Below are positions 33,197-44,088 of a stretch of 64,000 bases of DNA, piece by piece. Source of the stretch: Callipepla californica brunnescens (taxonomy: Eukaryota; Chordata; Aves; Galliformes; Odontophoridae); assembly GCA_023055505.1 (NCBI GenBank), contig JALIRH010000036.1, positions 1,426,001-1,490,000 of the forward strand, written 5' to 3'. Position numbers and translations under genes: made by a program. The first letter of the stretch is position 1, and every line of letters starts with the position of its first letter. The notes under the pieces were generated by a model. It was not told the DNA's origin. It worked only from the letters and a program-made list of their open reading frames with translations, and did not search any database.

Positions 33197-34787
33197 GTTG
33201 TGTGAAAATCCCCATTGCTGGGGTCTCTTCTTTTGCTGTTGGTGGCCACAGGCTCTTCTCACAGCAAATATCTGTGGGGAGAAGAGTGGGTTTGGCTGGA
33301 GGTGATGACATGAAACCGTTCAGCACATACAGCTTCCCCTGGGCCGTGCTTCCAGCCTATCTTGAATTTCTTTAAGTGTGTGTATGCAGTTCAGAGGGTA
33401 ATACCATCAATTAGACCAACAAGAAAGACTAATAAAAACCGATAACCCTCTGTAGTATGCCGAGTTTATCCCCGATTAGCGGGGCTGCTCTGATCTCATC
33501 GTAAATCTGTGTACGTTGTTAAGGGAACAGTATTAAATTGGTAATTAACGTTGCCAAAAAGTTCTCATCGTGCGTTCTGTTGGAAAAGAGTAGGAAATGG
33601 TGGGGAAAAGAAAGCAGCGTGGAGCATTGAGTGGAGGTGGGGTTGGAGCACGATGCTGCCCTTCATTCCAACTTGTTGGGGGATAAATGTTGGGAGCAAA
33701 GCAGATCCCATGGATCCTGGTACAGGGATCAAGCTGGGTGAATACTGCCATTTTTTTCCCCCAAATTTCAGCCCAAACTTTCCATGTCGAGGCAGCAGAA
33801 AGCGCGTCTGAAATTGCTGATGCATTTCATCACGATGGAGGGAGGCGGGGGGGGGGGGAGATGTGGCGTGCGGGGAAATTGCATTATTCATGGACACGTT
33901 GCTGCGGGCGCTGTCAGAAGCATCCGTGCAGCTCGGTGCTCAGCTCGGTGCTCAGCTCCTTGCACCCCATGCAGCAGAGCAGAGCCCGCACCGTCCCGAC
34001 CTGCTGGGATCTGCCTGCGGCGGGCGCTTCCCTTCCTGCATGCTGAGCCAGGCAAGCAGCAACCTGCTGCGCTCCCTAGTTTGCTTCTTAGAAATGATGG
34101 CGAGCCGGGGAGATTTTTCTTTATTTTTTTTCTTTCCTTTCTTTACGTTACTTAGTTTTATTTTTACAGTGGAGAGTGGTAGCATGGAGAAGTTCTACTC
34201 TGGGTGCAGACTGCACTGGAATTTCTTCCCCGTTGGCTTCCAGCTGCAAAGTGAGTGCTCCCCACGTTGCAGCTTGTTGCACAGCCAGCTCTTGGTGTGA
34301 GCACACCGTGCAGACAACACACCAAAAGCAGCCATTGCCTGCCTGCTCCCAGCCATCGTGGAGTTGGGCACCAGCATCCCGCTCGCTCACACCCAAAAAG
34401 CTCTCAAGGCGTTGTTGGTTGGTTGGGAACGTTCATCGCAAGGCTTGTCCCAACCGGTCGGAGCAGAGGGATGGGCTCTTCCCAGGACTAATTTTTCACA
34501 GTGCAGGAGGAGGGGAGCAGGTCTAGGCTCTCCCACCAGCTGGAGGCTGTGCTCTGGCTCTGCTGCTTGGGGCGGGTGATCCCACCCATCACGTTAATCC
34601 TAATTAAGGGCTGCGTTGGGTGAAAGCTGCTGTGCTTGCGTCACGTTATGTCTGCAAGCAGTCTTTTCTCAAGGATGTTCCCAGCATTGCTTGTTGCCCC
34701 TTGACCTGCTCCTGGAGGCACTTCTCCCCTGTGCAGATCTGGGGGTGACAGCACACCCACTGAGCTCATGGGTTGGCCTGTGTACTC
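33197..34787. other. Unique intronic DNA, part AT-rich, part GC-rich
   Basis: 33400-33545 is repeat-free and AT-rich (AAGACTAATAAAAACCGATA, TTAAATTGGTAATTAACG), a candidate conserved block. 33845-33862 is a G-rich run. 33890-34060 is moderately CpG-rich with a short direct repeat CAGCTCGGTGCT in tandem (33929-33955). No exon recognised. Confidence 0.5.
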
Positions 34788-35025
34788 AGGTAACAGCAAT
34801 AGGACAAGAGGAGATGGCTGTAAGTTGTGCCAGGGGAGGTTCAGTTTGGATATTCGGAAGAATTTGGACTCAGAAAGAGCAGTGATGCATTGGCACAGGG
34901 TGGTGGTGGGGTCACTGTCTCTTCAGTGTGGGGATGTGGCACAGAGGGATGTGGTCAGTGGGCATGGTGGGGGTGGGCTGGGTGATCTTAGAGCACTTTT
35001 CCAACTTCAGTGACTGTGATTCCCA
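34788..35025 (+). mobile_element. CR1 3' fragment, longer
   Basis: AATAGGACAAGAGGAGATGG, CCAGGGGAGGTTCAGTTTGG, GGGGATGTGGCACAGAGGGA, and TTAGAGCACTTTTCCAACTT. Confidence 0.5.
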
Positions 35026-36321
35026 GGGTTCTGCAGGGCTGGAGCCCATGTCCAGGTTCTTAGTGGTTGACGATCAACCCAACAGTGGAGCTGCCTCTGA
35101 CTTCTAAGCTTCAGGTACTCCGAGCTGAATGAACCCCAGATGCCCCATACTAGCATGTTCACCCTTTCATTAGCAATTAAACAGGCTCTCCTGCACCCTT
35201 AGGAGTATTCTGCTCGCTGGCAGCCAGCTGCCTGCTGAGCACTGACTTTTTGGGGCACAGAGTTTTGCATGGGTGGGAAATCCCCGTGCACCACAACTGC
35301 TTGTAGAAAAGGGTTTTCTGTTTGTCAGATGGACAGATCAAGAGGCAGTGCTGGGGCACGTGGCAGCCTTCACCTTTTGGGGTCTGCATCCTCAGCCTTC
35401 ACCCTTTGGAGTCCCTATACTACTTTTAAACTAAATCAAAGCAATGGAGGATGATTGCATCTGACTGTCCCCACTGAGAATGCTGTGTTTGTGTCTCGGT
35501 GCGTCTCATCCCCTTGGCTCCGTGTCCGGCTCCTCCGGGGCAGCACAGACCCAGGCAGTGTTTCTGAGCACAATGACACGTCTGATGTGTCAGCACTATC
35601 ACTGCTGTGGTTGAAAGGAAAAACACTGCGTTGATGAAGTTCACAGCCCGTGATGAACTTGGTGCTGCAAGGCGTGCAGCAGTGGGCTTCACCTCTGCCT
35701 GTGCATCGCCTCCTCCCCTCCTCTGCTTTGTTTGCATTCCTAATCATATCCAGCTGAAACTGTTAAAAGTGAGCTCAGACGGAAAATATTTGTCTGAAAA
35801 ATGTTAACACGTTTTTTGGAGGTGGAAAAATGTATTTATGTATTTATTTTAAAGGGAGAGTGGGTTTCTCCGGGTGTTCTGTTGGTATCTGCTGCACCAT
35901 GGACTTGCTGGAGGCAGGTTGCTCTGCGTCCCAAATTGTGAACTCAGAGCTGGAAGTGTAGAGCCGAGCTAAGTACAATCAGTTTCTGGATGCTAAGTGA
36001 ATTAATTTGCCTTTCTTCCAACCCCTGTCCACACCAACAGGCACTCAGGTTATTAAAAGGATGCCTTAAAATAAAAGGAAGTGTTTAGTCAGCTCGTTAT
36101 CTTTCTTGTTGGTTGGAAGAAGGATGTTGTTTTAAAGATCAATTACTGCTGTTAAGATCCTGTAATGCCATCTTCAACACTCACAACATTTTGGATTTCT
36201 TTCATTTATTTTGAAAACGTTTCACAAATGATAGTTTCTTTTATCTGCAACTTTTTCTTTTCCAACTTGACTCGGGTGCAGCTGGGAGCATGTGCTGAGA
36301 ATGTGTCCTGCATTGGGAAAA
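35026..36321. other. Unique intronic DNA
   Basis: Includes AAATGTATTTATGTATTTATT (about 35828-35848) and AT-rich stretches at 36090-36260. No exon or known repeat recognised. Confidence 0.5.
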
Positions 36322-36842
36322 AGAACAAATTCTTCTCCAAAAGAGTGGTGATGTAGTTGCACAGCTGCCCAGGGAGATGGTGGGGTCACTGTTCAACGTG
36401 GAGATGTGGCAGCTAGGGACGTGGTCTTTGGGCACAGTTGGAATTGGGTTGGATGGTCTTAGAGGTCTTTTCCAACCTGAGTGATTCTGGGATTCTATGG
36501 CATGGTTAGTGGGCATGGTGGTGGTGGTGGGTTGAGTTTGGACTGGAAGGTCACAGAGGTCTTTTCCAACCTAATTGACTCTGTGATTCTATGACATGGT
36601 TAATGGGTATGGTGGTGATGGTTGAGGGTTGGGATGGATGGTCTTGGAGGTCTTTTCCAATGTCATTGACTCTTACGATTCTAGGACATGATGAATGGAC
36701 ATGGTGGGGTGGTTGGTCTTGGAGTGGGTGGTCTTAGAGTTCTTTTCCAATGTTATTGATTCTATTATGTGGTTAGTGGGCATGGTGGGGTTCAGTGGAC
36801 GGTTGGACTTGACGTATGTAGTGGTCTTTTCCAATTCCCTGA
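36322..36842 (+). mobile_element. CR1 3' fragment extended by a five-unit tail array
   Basis: A normal CR1 3' end (GTTGCACAGCTGCCCAGGGA to TTTTCCAACCTGAGTGATTC) is followed by four further tail units, each starting near GCATGGTTAGTGGGCATGG and ending in TTTTCCAA plus a TGATTCT-like octamer (around 36565, 36660, 36750, 36833). Units are about 90 bp. The largest tail array in the window. Confidence 0.5.
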
Positions 36843-37952
36843 TCCATCGTGCTGCTAGTACAGTAGCACTATGCCCCATCTCCTCTACCTGAACCACTGA
36901 AGGTGCCAAGGGTGCTGCTGTTGGATGCGGTTTGGGTTGGTAACACTTGAGCTGATCCCTTTGATGTCAGAAGCAACCAGCCATTATTTTGTACAAATTA
37001 ATCATGTTTTCAGATCACACTTGCAGAGTTTTGGGGATTCTTTTTTTTTTTTTCTTTTTTTGATTTTTTTTCTGTTGTTTTACTAATTGCAATTGTTTCC
37101 CGTCCTCTGATCTATTTTACTTTGTAATAAGGCACATAATTCATTACTTAAGTGGCAGCGTTGTGATAATTGGATGAGTTATTTTTGGAGGGGATGATTA
37201 GTTGGTAAGTACAGATTGATGGCTGGAGCTGTGCGGTTCTCCCCTGGTATTTTGGCTCTGGGGAGGTGCACGGTGCTTGCACCTTGCTCACAGCCAGCTC
37301 CTTGCAGGAGCTGATGGCAGATTGCTCTCAAAGGCCAAAGGAAGCTGGGTCCAGTGTCTTTATATTGCAACGTGTGGGTCCTCAGTGGGTCCTCATCCCA
37401 AATGCACCGCTGTGGACGTCGCAAGAGCTGGCTGTGTCCTAGAAAAGCTTTGTCCTTTTGCAGACATAAAGCCACATTGTTTTTGTCCCGGGAGTTCATT
37501 GCAGCTCATGGGACAATGCAGGCTTTGTCCCTGCTGCCTGGGGACGCTTTCTCCTCTCCCCCCGGTGCCTGGCTTGTTGCTCTTTATTTGTGCTGCAGAA
37601 GCTGTTTGCAGGATTAAGGCTTTTTTAGCTCGTTTGCAGACTGCTTAACGAAGGGCGTGGGTTGAATGCAGAGGTCTGCGGGGCGAGACGCCCAGCGTTC
37701 CCTGTCCCCTGCAACCAGGCCAAGGAAAACAGCTCACACACATGTAATTAAGGATGTGTTTTTGGAGTCGGAGCCCTCTGCCTTCTCCAAAATGATCTGA
37801 ACTGTGCTGCTGGGTGAGTTTACCTGGAGCCGAGCCACCACATTATTCATGAGCAGAACTCTGGAAAGAAGGGGGAAAGCATGATCTTTTATGTCCCTTG
37901 GTCACCCCTTCCCAATGAGCTCGGGCTGTTGCAGTGTAGCTGTTATTGCAGG
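36843..37952. other. Unique intronic DNA with T-rich tract and candidate conserved block
   Basis: T-rich tract at 37037-37082. 37083-37200 is AT-rich and repeat-free (TACTAATTGCAATTGTTTCC, CACATAATTCATTACTTAAG, TGATAATTGGATGAG), a candidate enhancer. The remainder is ordinary. Confidence 0.5.
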
Positions 37953-38168
37953 TTCATAGATCCATAGGATGGTTGGGTTGGAAGGGACCTCAGAGATCAT
38001 AAAACCATAGGATGGTTGGGTTGGGAGAGACCTCAAAGATCACAGAACCATAGGATGGTTGGGTTGGGAGAGATCTAAGGTCACAGAACCGTAGGATGGT
38101 TGGGTTGGAAGGGACCTTAAAAAACCCATCCAATTCCAGCCCAATGCTGTGCATTGGTTGCCAACCAT
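37953..38168 (-). mobile_element. CR1 fragment with four tandem tail segments
   Basis: The segment CATAGGATGGTTGGGTTGG recurs four times (37972, 38018, 38061 and 38095, approximately) at 43-46 bp spacing, each followed by GAAGGGACCT or GAGAGATCT variants. A single CR1 body end (CCAATTCCAGCCCAATGCTG) follows. Confidence 0.5.
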
Positions 38169-38882
38169 GGGATGGTTCTGCACAGAGATGAAGCCTTGGG
38201 ATGCTCTCTACAGTGGTACCTAGGGCTGGACCCATCACCCACATAGGGATCCATCTGTGCGCAGCAGGGTGCTTGCATGGGCTTCAGGGATGAGCTTGCA
38301 GACTGCAGTAAGAGCAGTGCAAGAGAAGGATCTGCAGAAGTAAAACCAGCGATGTTGGGCTATGTTCCCAGTTCCTCCTAGATTTTTGGATTGGGTTATG
38401 GAAATGCAGCTGGGAAGAGGGTACAGGAGGGTGCCAAGAATACCCTCTATCCATCCATCCTCCATCCATCACAGCCTGGGATTCCCAGCCACTTTTCACC
38501 CAAACTGCAGTGCTGGCCTAACAAGAAATGACTGCTTTTACAAGAAATGGGCTGCACTTGATGCACGATCTCGGTGCCACTAAAGAGGGGTCAGAGTGTA
38601 AGGCAGTCAAGTGCTGCATTGCCCTGCTATGTTTGCCACGGGATAATGGAAAATTCCTGCTCGGAGCCTCGCTTGATCCGGGGCCAGAGGAAACAGGATG
38701 AAGCTATTGCCCTGCGGAGAGATAGAAGAGCACACTGAGCTCCTTCCGGTGCCTGCTGCCAAAGTTTTTATGGGCTTGAGATTTACATTTTAAGAAGAAA
38801 AGTAAATGTGCATAAGGTCGTGCCAGGCTTCTTGTGTCCTGTTTGTGCCATTCCTTCATATGGTTTTTGGAGGAGCGCGTGC
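38169..38882. other. Unique intronic DNA
   Basis: TCCA-type microsatellite at 38446-38470. No gene recognised. Confidence 0.5.
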
Positions 38883-38955
38883 GTTCGATGGGTTGGTGGA
38901 TGGGCTGGGTGATCTTAGTGGTCTTTCTCAACCTTAAGGACTCTGACTCTGTGTG
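38883..38955 (+). mobile_element. CR1 tail fragment
   Basis: GGATGGGCTGGGTGATCTTA, then GGTCTTTCTCAACCTTAAGG. Confidence 0.5.
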
Positions 38956-39600
38956 TAAAGGCAGTGATAGCTTTGCTCTTGGGTTCCCAAGATGATGGGA
39001 ACGTTTGCATCAGCGTAGTTCCGCTGTGGTTTGTGTCCTGACCCATGTACACAACCCTTGGATACCAACAGTGCTCCATAGGTTTCCTTCCCCCTACAGC
39101 TTTTTTAATAAGGGAGCTGTGCTCTGGTAAATCCCCACACCCCAGGCCCTGAACACCTCCAAATCCCCTTCCTCCTCCAGCAGTGAATTGCATCACGTAA
39201 TGCCCTCATTCCACATCAGCCGTGACAATCAGTGTCCCACAGTTGTCCCCCTCGTTGTCACCCTGTTCCATGTTCCCCTCTCCCCTACCTTTCATTAATT
39301 GTCTCTCAGAGCTATCTGATGACTTTTATTTTTTTTTTTCCAGGGGATAAGCCTGTTAGAGATAATCTGGTTTGCAGAATTTCCCTTCCTCCAGGCGATC
39401 TCCTTAATAGCTGCCTCGGAGGATTTCATCTTGTTTGGTAGCAGGACGCAATTTTGTATAAATATTCTGTTTCTTCATGGCCCTTCTGCTGATTAAGGTC
39501 TGCTCTTTCTCCTAAATAAACTGTCACATAGAATACTTCTGAGAGGGGAGAGCCTCAGGGACATGGAGTGCATGTTCAGTGCTCCTGAGTGAACTGCCCT
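38956..39600. other. Unique intronic DNA, possible conserved block at 39290-39480
   Basis: CTGATGACTTTTATTTTTTT leads into TTTCCAGGGGATAAGCCTGT and TTTCATCTTGTTTGGTAGC. It looks like a splice acceptor but no coding frame with known similarity follows; listed as a candidate non-coding element. Confidence 0.5.
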
Positions 39601-39604
39601 GGCC

Positions 39605-40048
39605 AGAATGGTCAGGGTCCAGTGCTGATTTGCCCCAGTCCCAGTTTCCCCAGTGCCCCCAGTCCCACTCTGTTCCCATTGTCACCAGTCCTGGTGTCCT
39701 GTGTCCCACTCCTTCAATTCCTGGTGTTCCCAGTCCCATTCCCAGTATCCCTAGTCTCTGTGTCCCCATTGTTTCCAGTGCCTTCTGTGTCCTCAATCCC
39801 AGTATCACTCAGCATCCCCAGTCCCATTGTCCCTGTTGTCCCCATTCCCACTATTCCCACTGTCCTCAGTACCACTGTCCTCATTGTCCCCAGTCTTACT
39901 CCCACCATTTCCAGTGCTGTCTTCCCAGTCCCAGTGTCCCTGTTGTCCCCACTCCCACCATTCCCAGTGCCCTCAGCATCCCCAGTCCCAATGTCCCCAG
40001 TCTCACTCCTTCCACTCCCAATCTCCCTAGTCCACTTGTCCCCGTGAG
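39605..40048. repeat. Pyrimidine-rich minisatellite (CCAGTCCCATTGTCCCC type)
   Basis: About 440 bp of degenerate tandem blocks built from CCAGTCCCA, TTGTCCCC and TTCCCAGT with a loose 9-12 bp rhythm, e.g. CCCATTCCCACTATTCCCAC near 39843. Strong strand asymmetry (C and T on the + strand). The long ORFs across it (183 and 152 codons) are compositional artefacts. Confidence 0.5.
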
Positions 40049-40084
40049 TCCTATTCTTAGCACCAATTTAAATTGTTTGGGACA

Positions 40085-40110
40085 CCCCCCCCCCCCAAAA
40101 AAAAAAAAGG
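40085..40110 (+). repeat. C14-A12 homopolymer pair
   Basis: Fourteen C followed directly by twelve A. An almost identical C13-A12 pair occurs at 18787-18811. Confidence 0.5.
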
Positions 40111-40382
40111 GAAGAAGGCAGAAAGGATGATAACCCTTAGATTGAGTGTGCCACGTAACTCAGAGTGGAAAGCCTTAGGGAATCGTGGGACATCCCCTTT
40201 TTATGCCCAATGGAGAAGGGAGAAAAAATAACAGTGAAAAAACCAAACCATTCCCTTCTGATGTGCTCTGCAAGGATGTGTATTTCTTCCCTGCCCGAGT
40301 CAGTGCTGGATGGAGGGTCAGGAGATGACAGCTCTGCTCCTGCCCGTGAGTCGCTGAGCGATCTCCAGCAATTCATTTGATC

Positions 40383-40690
40383 TCTCCGTGCCTCGCTCTC
40401 ACAGATAAGGACACTGGTAATAACTTTCTATTGTTAAAGCTCTGGTAATAACTTTCCATTGTAAAAGCTCTCGTATAGAAAGCGCTTGATGGGAGGGAGA
40501 ATAATTATTGTAATCGTTTACAGCAGAGGCGCCGCAAATAAAAGTTTCTGCAGTATAGGACCCCGGTTCTTGTTGAAGGGAATTATTAGGATAATTGTGG
40601 CTGGAATGACCAATAAAATGTTGAATAAGGCAACTGCTGCTGTTGAATTTACGTTGGACAGAGAGCTAGGTGGCTGAGAGAGAGAGCTCA
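40383..40690. promoter_or_regulatory. Candidate enhancer with duplicated SOX-like 28-bp unit
   Basis: A 28-bp segment starting CTGGTAATAACTTTC is repeated head to tail (40414-40441 and 40442-40469) with two mismatches. Each carries a SOX-type core (CTATTGTT and CCATTGTA). Downstream, GGGAGAATAATTATTGTAAT and GGATAATTGTGGC add further TAAT/ATTGT cores. Repeat-free otherwise. Function inferred from motifs only. Confidence 0.5.
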
Positions 40691-40811
40691 CGGGTAGAAG
40701 GGACAGATTTCCATTGGGTGCTTCAATGAGTCCATTGAAGAGGAGAGCATCACCCATCGCTCTGATTGGGGTTGTGCAACATAAGCAGGAGCAGCTGTGT
40801 CATGCTGCCCA

Positions 40812-41056
40812 TGCAACGAGGGGAAATGGTTTCCAACTGAAAGGGAGATGTGGATTGGATATAAGGAAGAAGTTTTTTTACAGTCAAGGCAGTGAGGTGC
40901 TGGCACAGGCTGTCCAGACTGGTGATGCAGACCCCAAGCTCAGGCTGGAGGGGCTGTGAGCACTGATGGAGCTGTGGGTGTCCCTGCTCAGTGGGGTTGG
41001 ACCTGATGGCTTTTAGGGTCCTTTCCAATTCCAGCCATTCTCTGAATCTGTGATAA
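40812..41056 (+). mobile_element. CR1 3' fragment
   Basis: GAGGGGAAATGGTTTCCAAC, GTGAGGTGCTGGCACAGGCT, CCCCAAGCTCAGGCTGGAGG, and TTTTAGGGTCCTTTCCAATT. Confidence 0.5.
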
Positions 41057-41524
41057 TGGTGCATGTGGCACTGGATGCTACGTTTACAGGACACTGGGGT
41101 AATGGAGAGGTAGATAAGTTGGCTCTATAAATTTCTGAACCTGGCTCCTACCCCGTCCCTTATTGCCTTTAATTTACAGCTTGCTAAAAATAGGCAATGG
41201 AGAAGACTTGGAGCTGCTGAAACAGAGCAAGCCCGTAAATCACTTGACAGCTCATTTCCTTATAGCAAATACCTTGCTCTTATGACTATATGTTTAGATT
41301 AAGGGAGGAATAAAATGTAGCAGCCGCTGCCGATTTCAGTGACGTTTCGTTTTTCTGAGGAAAAAATGGCATGAGTGCACAGGAGTGGGATGAATCACAT
41401 TGGGCTTCTTTCCTTTGTGCATGAGGATCTCCAACCTCTTGGCCAACACTGCCTGACCTGGACACCACTGTACCCCTTCTCAATCACTGCCGTGAAGGGA
41501 CCGGCCCCAGAAATTCAGACTGTG
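41057..41524. other. Unique intronic DNA
   Basis: No gene or repeat recognised. Confidence 0.5.
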
Positions 41525-41875
41525 CTGTTGGCACAGCTGCCCAGGGAAGCAGTGGAGTTACCATCCCTGGAGGTATTCAGTGATCATGGAGATGTGGCAA
41601 TGAGGGACATGGCCAGAGGGCATGGTGGGGGTGGTGGGATTGGACATGGTGGTCTTAGGTGTCTTTTCCAGCCCTGATGATTCTGTGGCATGGTTAGTGG
41701 GCATGGTGGTGGTGGGTTGATGGTTGGACTGGATGATGTTGGACAGCTTTTCCAACCTCAGTCACTCTATGGTTCTAGGTTGGGACATGATTAGTGGGCA
41801 TGATGGGGTGGGTGAACGATTGGGATTGACTGTCGTAGAGATCTTTTCCAACCTGAGTCATTCTGTGGTTCTTTT
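41525..41875 (+). mobile_element. CR1 3' fragment with three-unit tail array
   Basis: The first tail ends TTTTCCAGCCCTGATGATTC and passes via GTGGCATGGTTAGTGGGCAT into a second (TTTTCCAACCTCAGTCACTC) and via GGACATGATTAGTGGGCATG into a third (TTTTCCAACCTGAGTCATTC). Unit about 90 bp. Confidence 0.5.
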
Positions 41876-42564
41876 CAGAGCTGTGTATTGCAAATGAGGG
41901 TCACAGGATCAGGGCTGTAATAACAGCATTCATTTTCTCTCGTGACATTTGTGTTTTTGATGGGTGAAATTAGAGCCTTGCCTTGCTGCATGCAGCTCCT
42001 GGTAATCAGAGCCGTGATCTATGCTTCTCATAGCAAATATTTGGGCTGGCATGATCCTTGCCTCCCACTGTTACCATCCCTGCAGTAGAATCAGGAATAC
42101 AGCTCCTGTCTCCTGAGCTGCTGCTTTCCAACCTTGATGTCTTGGCACAAAAAAAATGCAGTGTGACAGCCAGGAGTTGTATCACTGCTGTACGCTGCTG
42201 CTATCTGTCTGCACGGCACGACAACAAGAAAATTGAGTTATCAGTGTCCCAAGAGGCAAGGAACAAATTTAGGTCTTGATCTTGCATATGCTGACCCTGC
42301 TGATGAGCTGTGTAGGGTGAAGTCCATTCAGCCCATGGCATTTGTCCTTCATCTGCACAGGACAATCTGTATTGCAGCATGAAGTCACTTCTTGCACGCA
42401 CCTTGCTTCTTGGATTCTCATTCAAAGCAAGGAACAGCCTTTAAATTCAGGGTGTTTGATATTCGTCTGCTCTGCGCTTCTGCTGCTGGGCTGGAGCAGG
42501 TGGGTTAGGGCAGGATCCCCTGCAGCTTCCATCCCATTGCTGCTGGAGATGCTCTGGTCTCTTG
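41876..42564. other. Unique intronic DNA
   Basis: No gene or repeat recognised; A8 run near 42150. Confidence 0.5.
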
Positions 42565-42630
42565 GGGGGGTTGGACTCGATGATCTCTAGAGGTCCCTTC
42601 CAACCCCTACGACTCTGTGATTCTGTGATC
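42565..42630 (+). mobile_element. CR1 tail fragment, different subfamily
   Basis: GGTTGGACTCGATGATCTCT followed by AGAGGTCCCTTCCAACCCCT and two TCTGTGAT octamers. Confidence 0.5.
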
Positions 42631-42644
42631 CGTGGGGATGTGTG

Positions 42645-42735
42645 ACCACAGAGTCATTAAGATTGGAAGAGACCTCCAAGCTCAGCAGGTCCAACCATCA
42701 ACCCAAACATGAGACCCCAGCGCAGAACCAGCCCA
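42645..42735 (-). mobile_element. CR1 tail fragment, head-to-head with the previous copy
   Basis: AGAGTCATTAAGATTGGAAG and CCAAGCTCAGCAGGTCCAAC. Together with 42565-42630 the two tails point at each other and are able to form an inverted repeat. Confidence 0.5.
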
Positions 42736-43931
42736 ACCCAACCCCACAGCACAGGTGCAGTTCCAGCTCTCAGCCCTCCAAATGGTCACAGTGGGTTGGG
42801 GACCAATCTCACCTTATGGTTTGATGCTACTACATTCTGCAGACTTAAGGTTGCTCTGCTCCCTTCAAAACTGGAATTGTGGAGCAGAACATGGGGGTAA
42901 AAGACCCCCAAATGGACCATGCCGATAGCAGGGAGCTTTCTGCTATGCTAGCACTGCCAAGAGCCCTGGGGGATGGGTTCCTGACTGCTTTCAGTGCCAA
43001 AAAGGAGGGGGAATAATGAGCAGCCATAGCTCCATGCAAACATTAGCATCCCGCCTGGGCTGATAACAGTGTGCTCCCTTTGAAGTGCCTTTAAACACTC
43101 TCGGTTTTGCTGGGATTCTTGTTTTCAAATATTCTGCTAGATGCCAGTTTCTGTTTTCTTTTAAACTGCTTTAAATTGATGTTTGTTGAGTTAGCTGAAC
43201 TCGCAGCGAGCTTCGTCTGAGTAAGAGGAGACAGTGGTGGTTGTGTCATTAATGGGAAATGAATGTGAATCAGTCCCAAACCCGTAATCTCTGCCCCACA
43301 CGAGAAAGCTCTGCTTTAAGGAGTAAATACAGGAGAAGAAAAAAAAAATTGGTTGGCTCTAATTGCTTTGGATGTTACAGCCAGAGTGTGAGGAGATGAT
43401 AAAAGCTGCAATTCAAAGCTCAGAAGCAAAGTGTTCCAAACCCAGTGCTGGGATCCAATGCTTCCTCCCCACACTGCAGTGCTGAGCTGAGCTTGGAGCT
43501 GTGAGGACACCTCCCAGTGCCATGTCCACTCACCCACATGGCTCCATTTGAGGACCAAATTGCTTTTTTAACGCTTTCCCACTGGGACAAAAGTCCTTTT
43601 ATGTGCAGTGATACCTGGCAGTGTGTCTCTAGCAAAAGGTAATGAGTTAAATCTGCATTGCAGAGCAGCTCTATCCAGCACCGTGGTGTTTTGTCAGGCT
43701 GTGAGTGTGAATCTGCTGTGCAAATGCTTCCCCACTGATGTGCCATTGGGTGTGGGTAGTGAGCTCAGTGTGTCTCTGTTGTCTTGAGGTGTCAGAGACC
43801 CAATCCCTGCCCATGGGTGCAAACATTAGCAAAGCCAAGCAGGGATTTCGTCTGCTCTAAGGTGACTTTGAAGAGCTTTGCCACCCCTGGTCCCCTCCTG
43901 CTGAATCAGGATGGAGACTTGGGTGTGAGTT
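42736..43931. other. Unique intronic DNA
   Basis: No gene or repeat recognised. Confidence 0.5.
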
Positions 43932-44088
43932 GAATCATAGAATCATTCAGACTGGATAAGACCTCTAAGATCACCAGGTCCAGCCCCACTGTGCCCACTG
44001 ACCACATCCCTGAGTGCCACATCTTCATGGATCTTGAACACCTCCAGGCATGGTGACACCACCACCTCCCTGGGCAACCTGGTGACGT
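43932..44088 (-). mobile_element. CR1 3' fragment
   Basis: AATCATAGAATCATTCAGAC, ACTGACCACATCCCTGAGTG, and CACCACCTCCCTGGGCAACC. Confidence 0.5.

Noticed and set aside
39330..39441. Possible exon after TTTTTTTTTCCAG
   Set aside because: The frame has no recognised similarity to kazrin or another protein, and no convincing donor was found; kept only as a candidate non-coding block.
39579..40130. 183-codon Ser/Pro/Val-rich ORF
   Set aside because: It coincides with the pyrimidine-rich minisatellite and ends at the C14A12 homopolymer pair.
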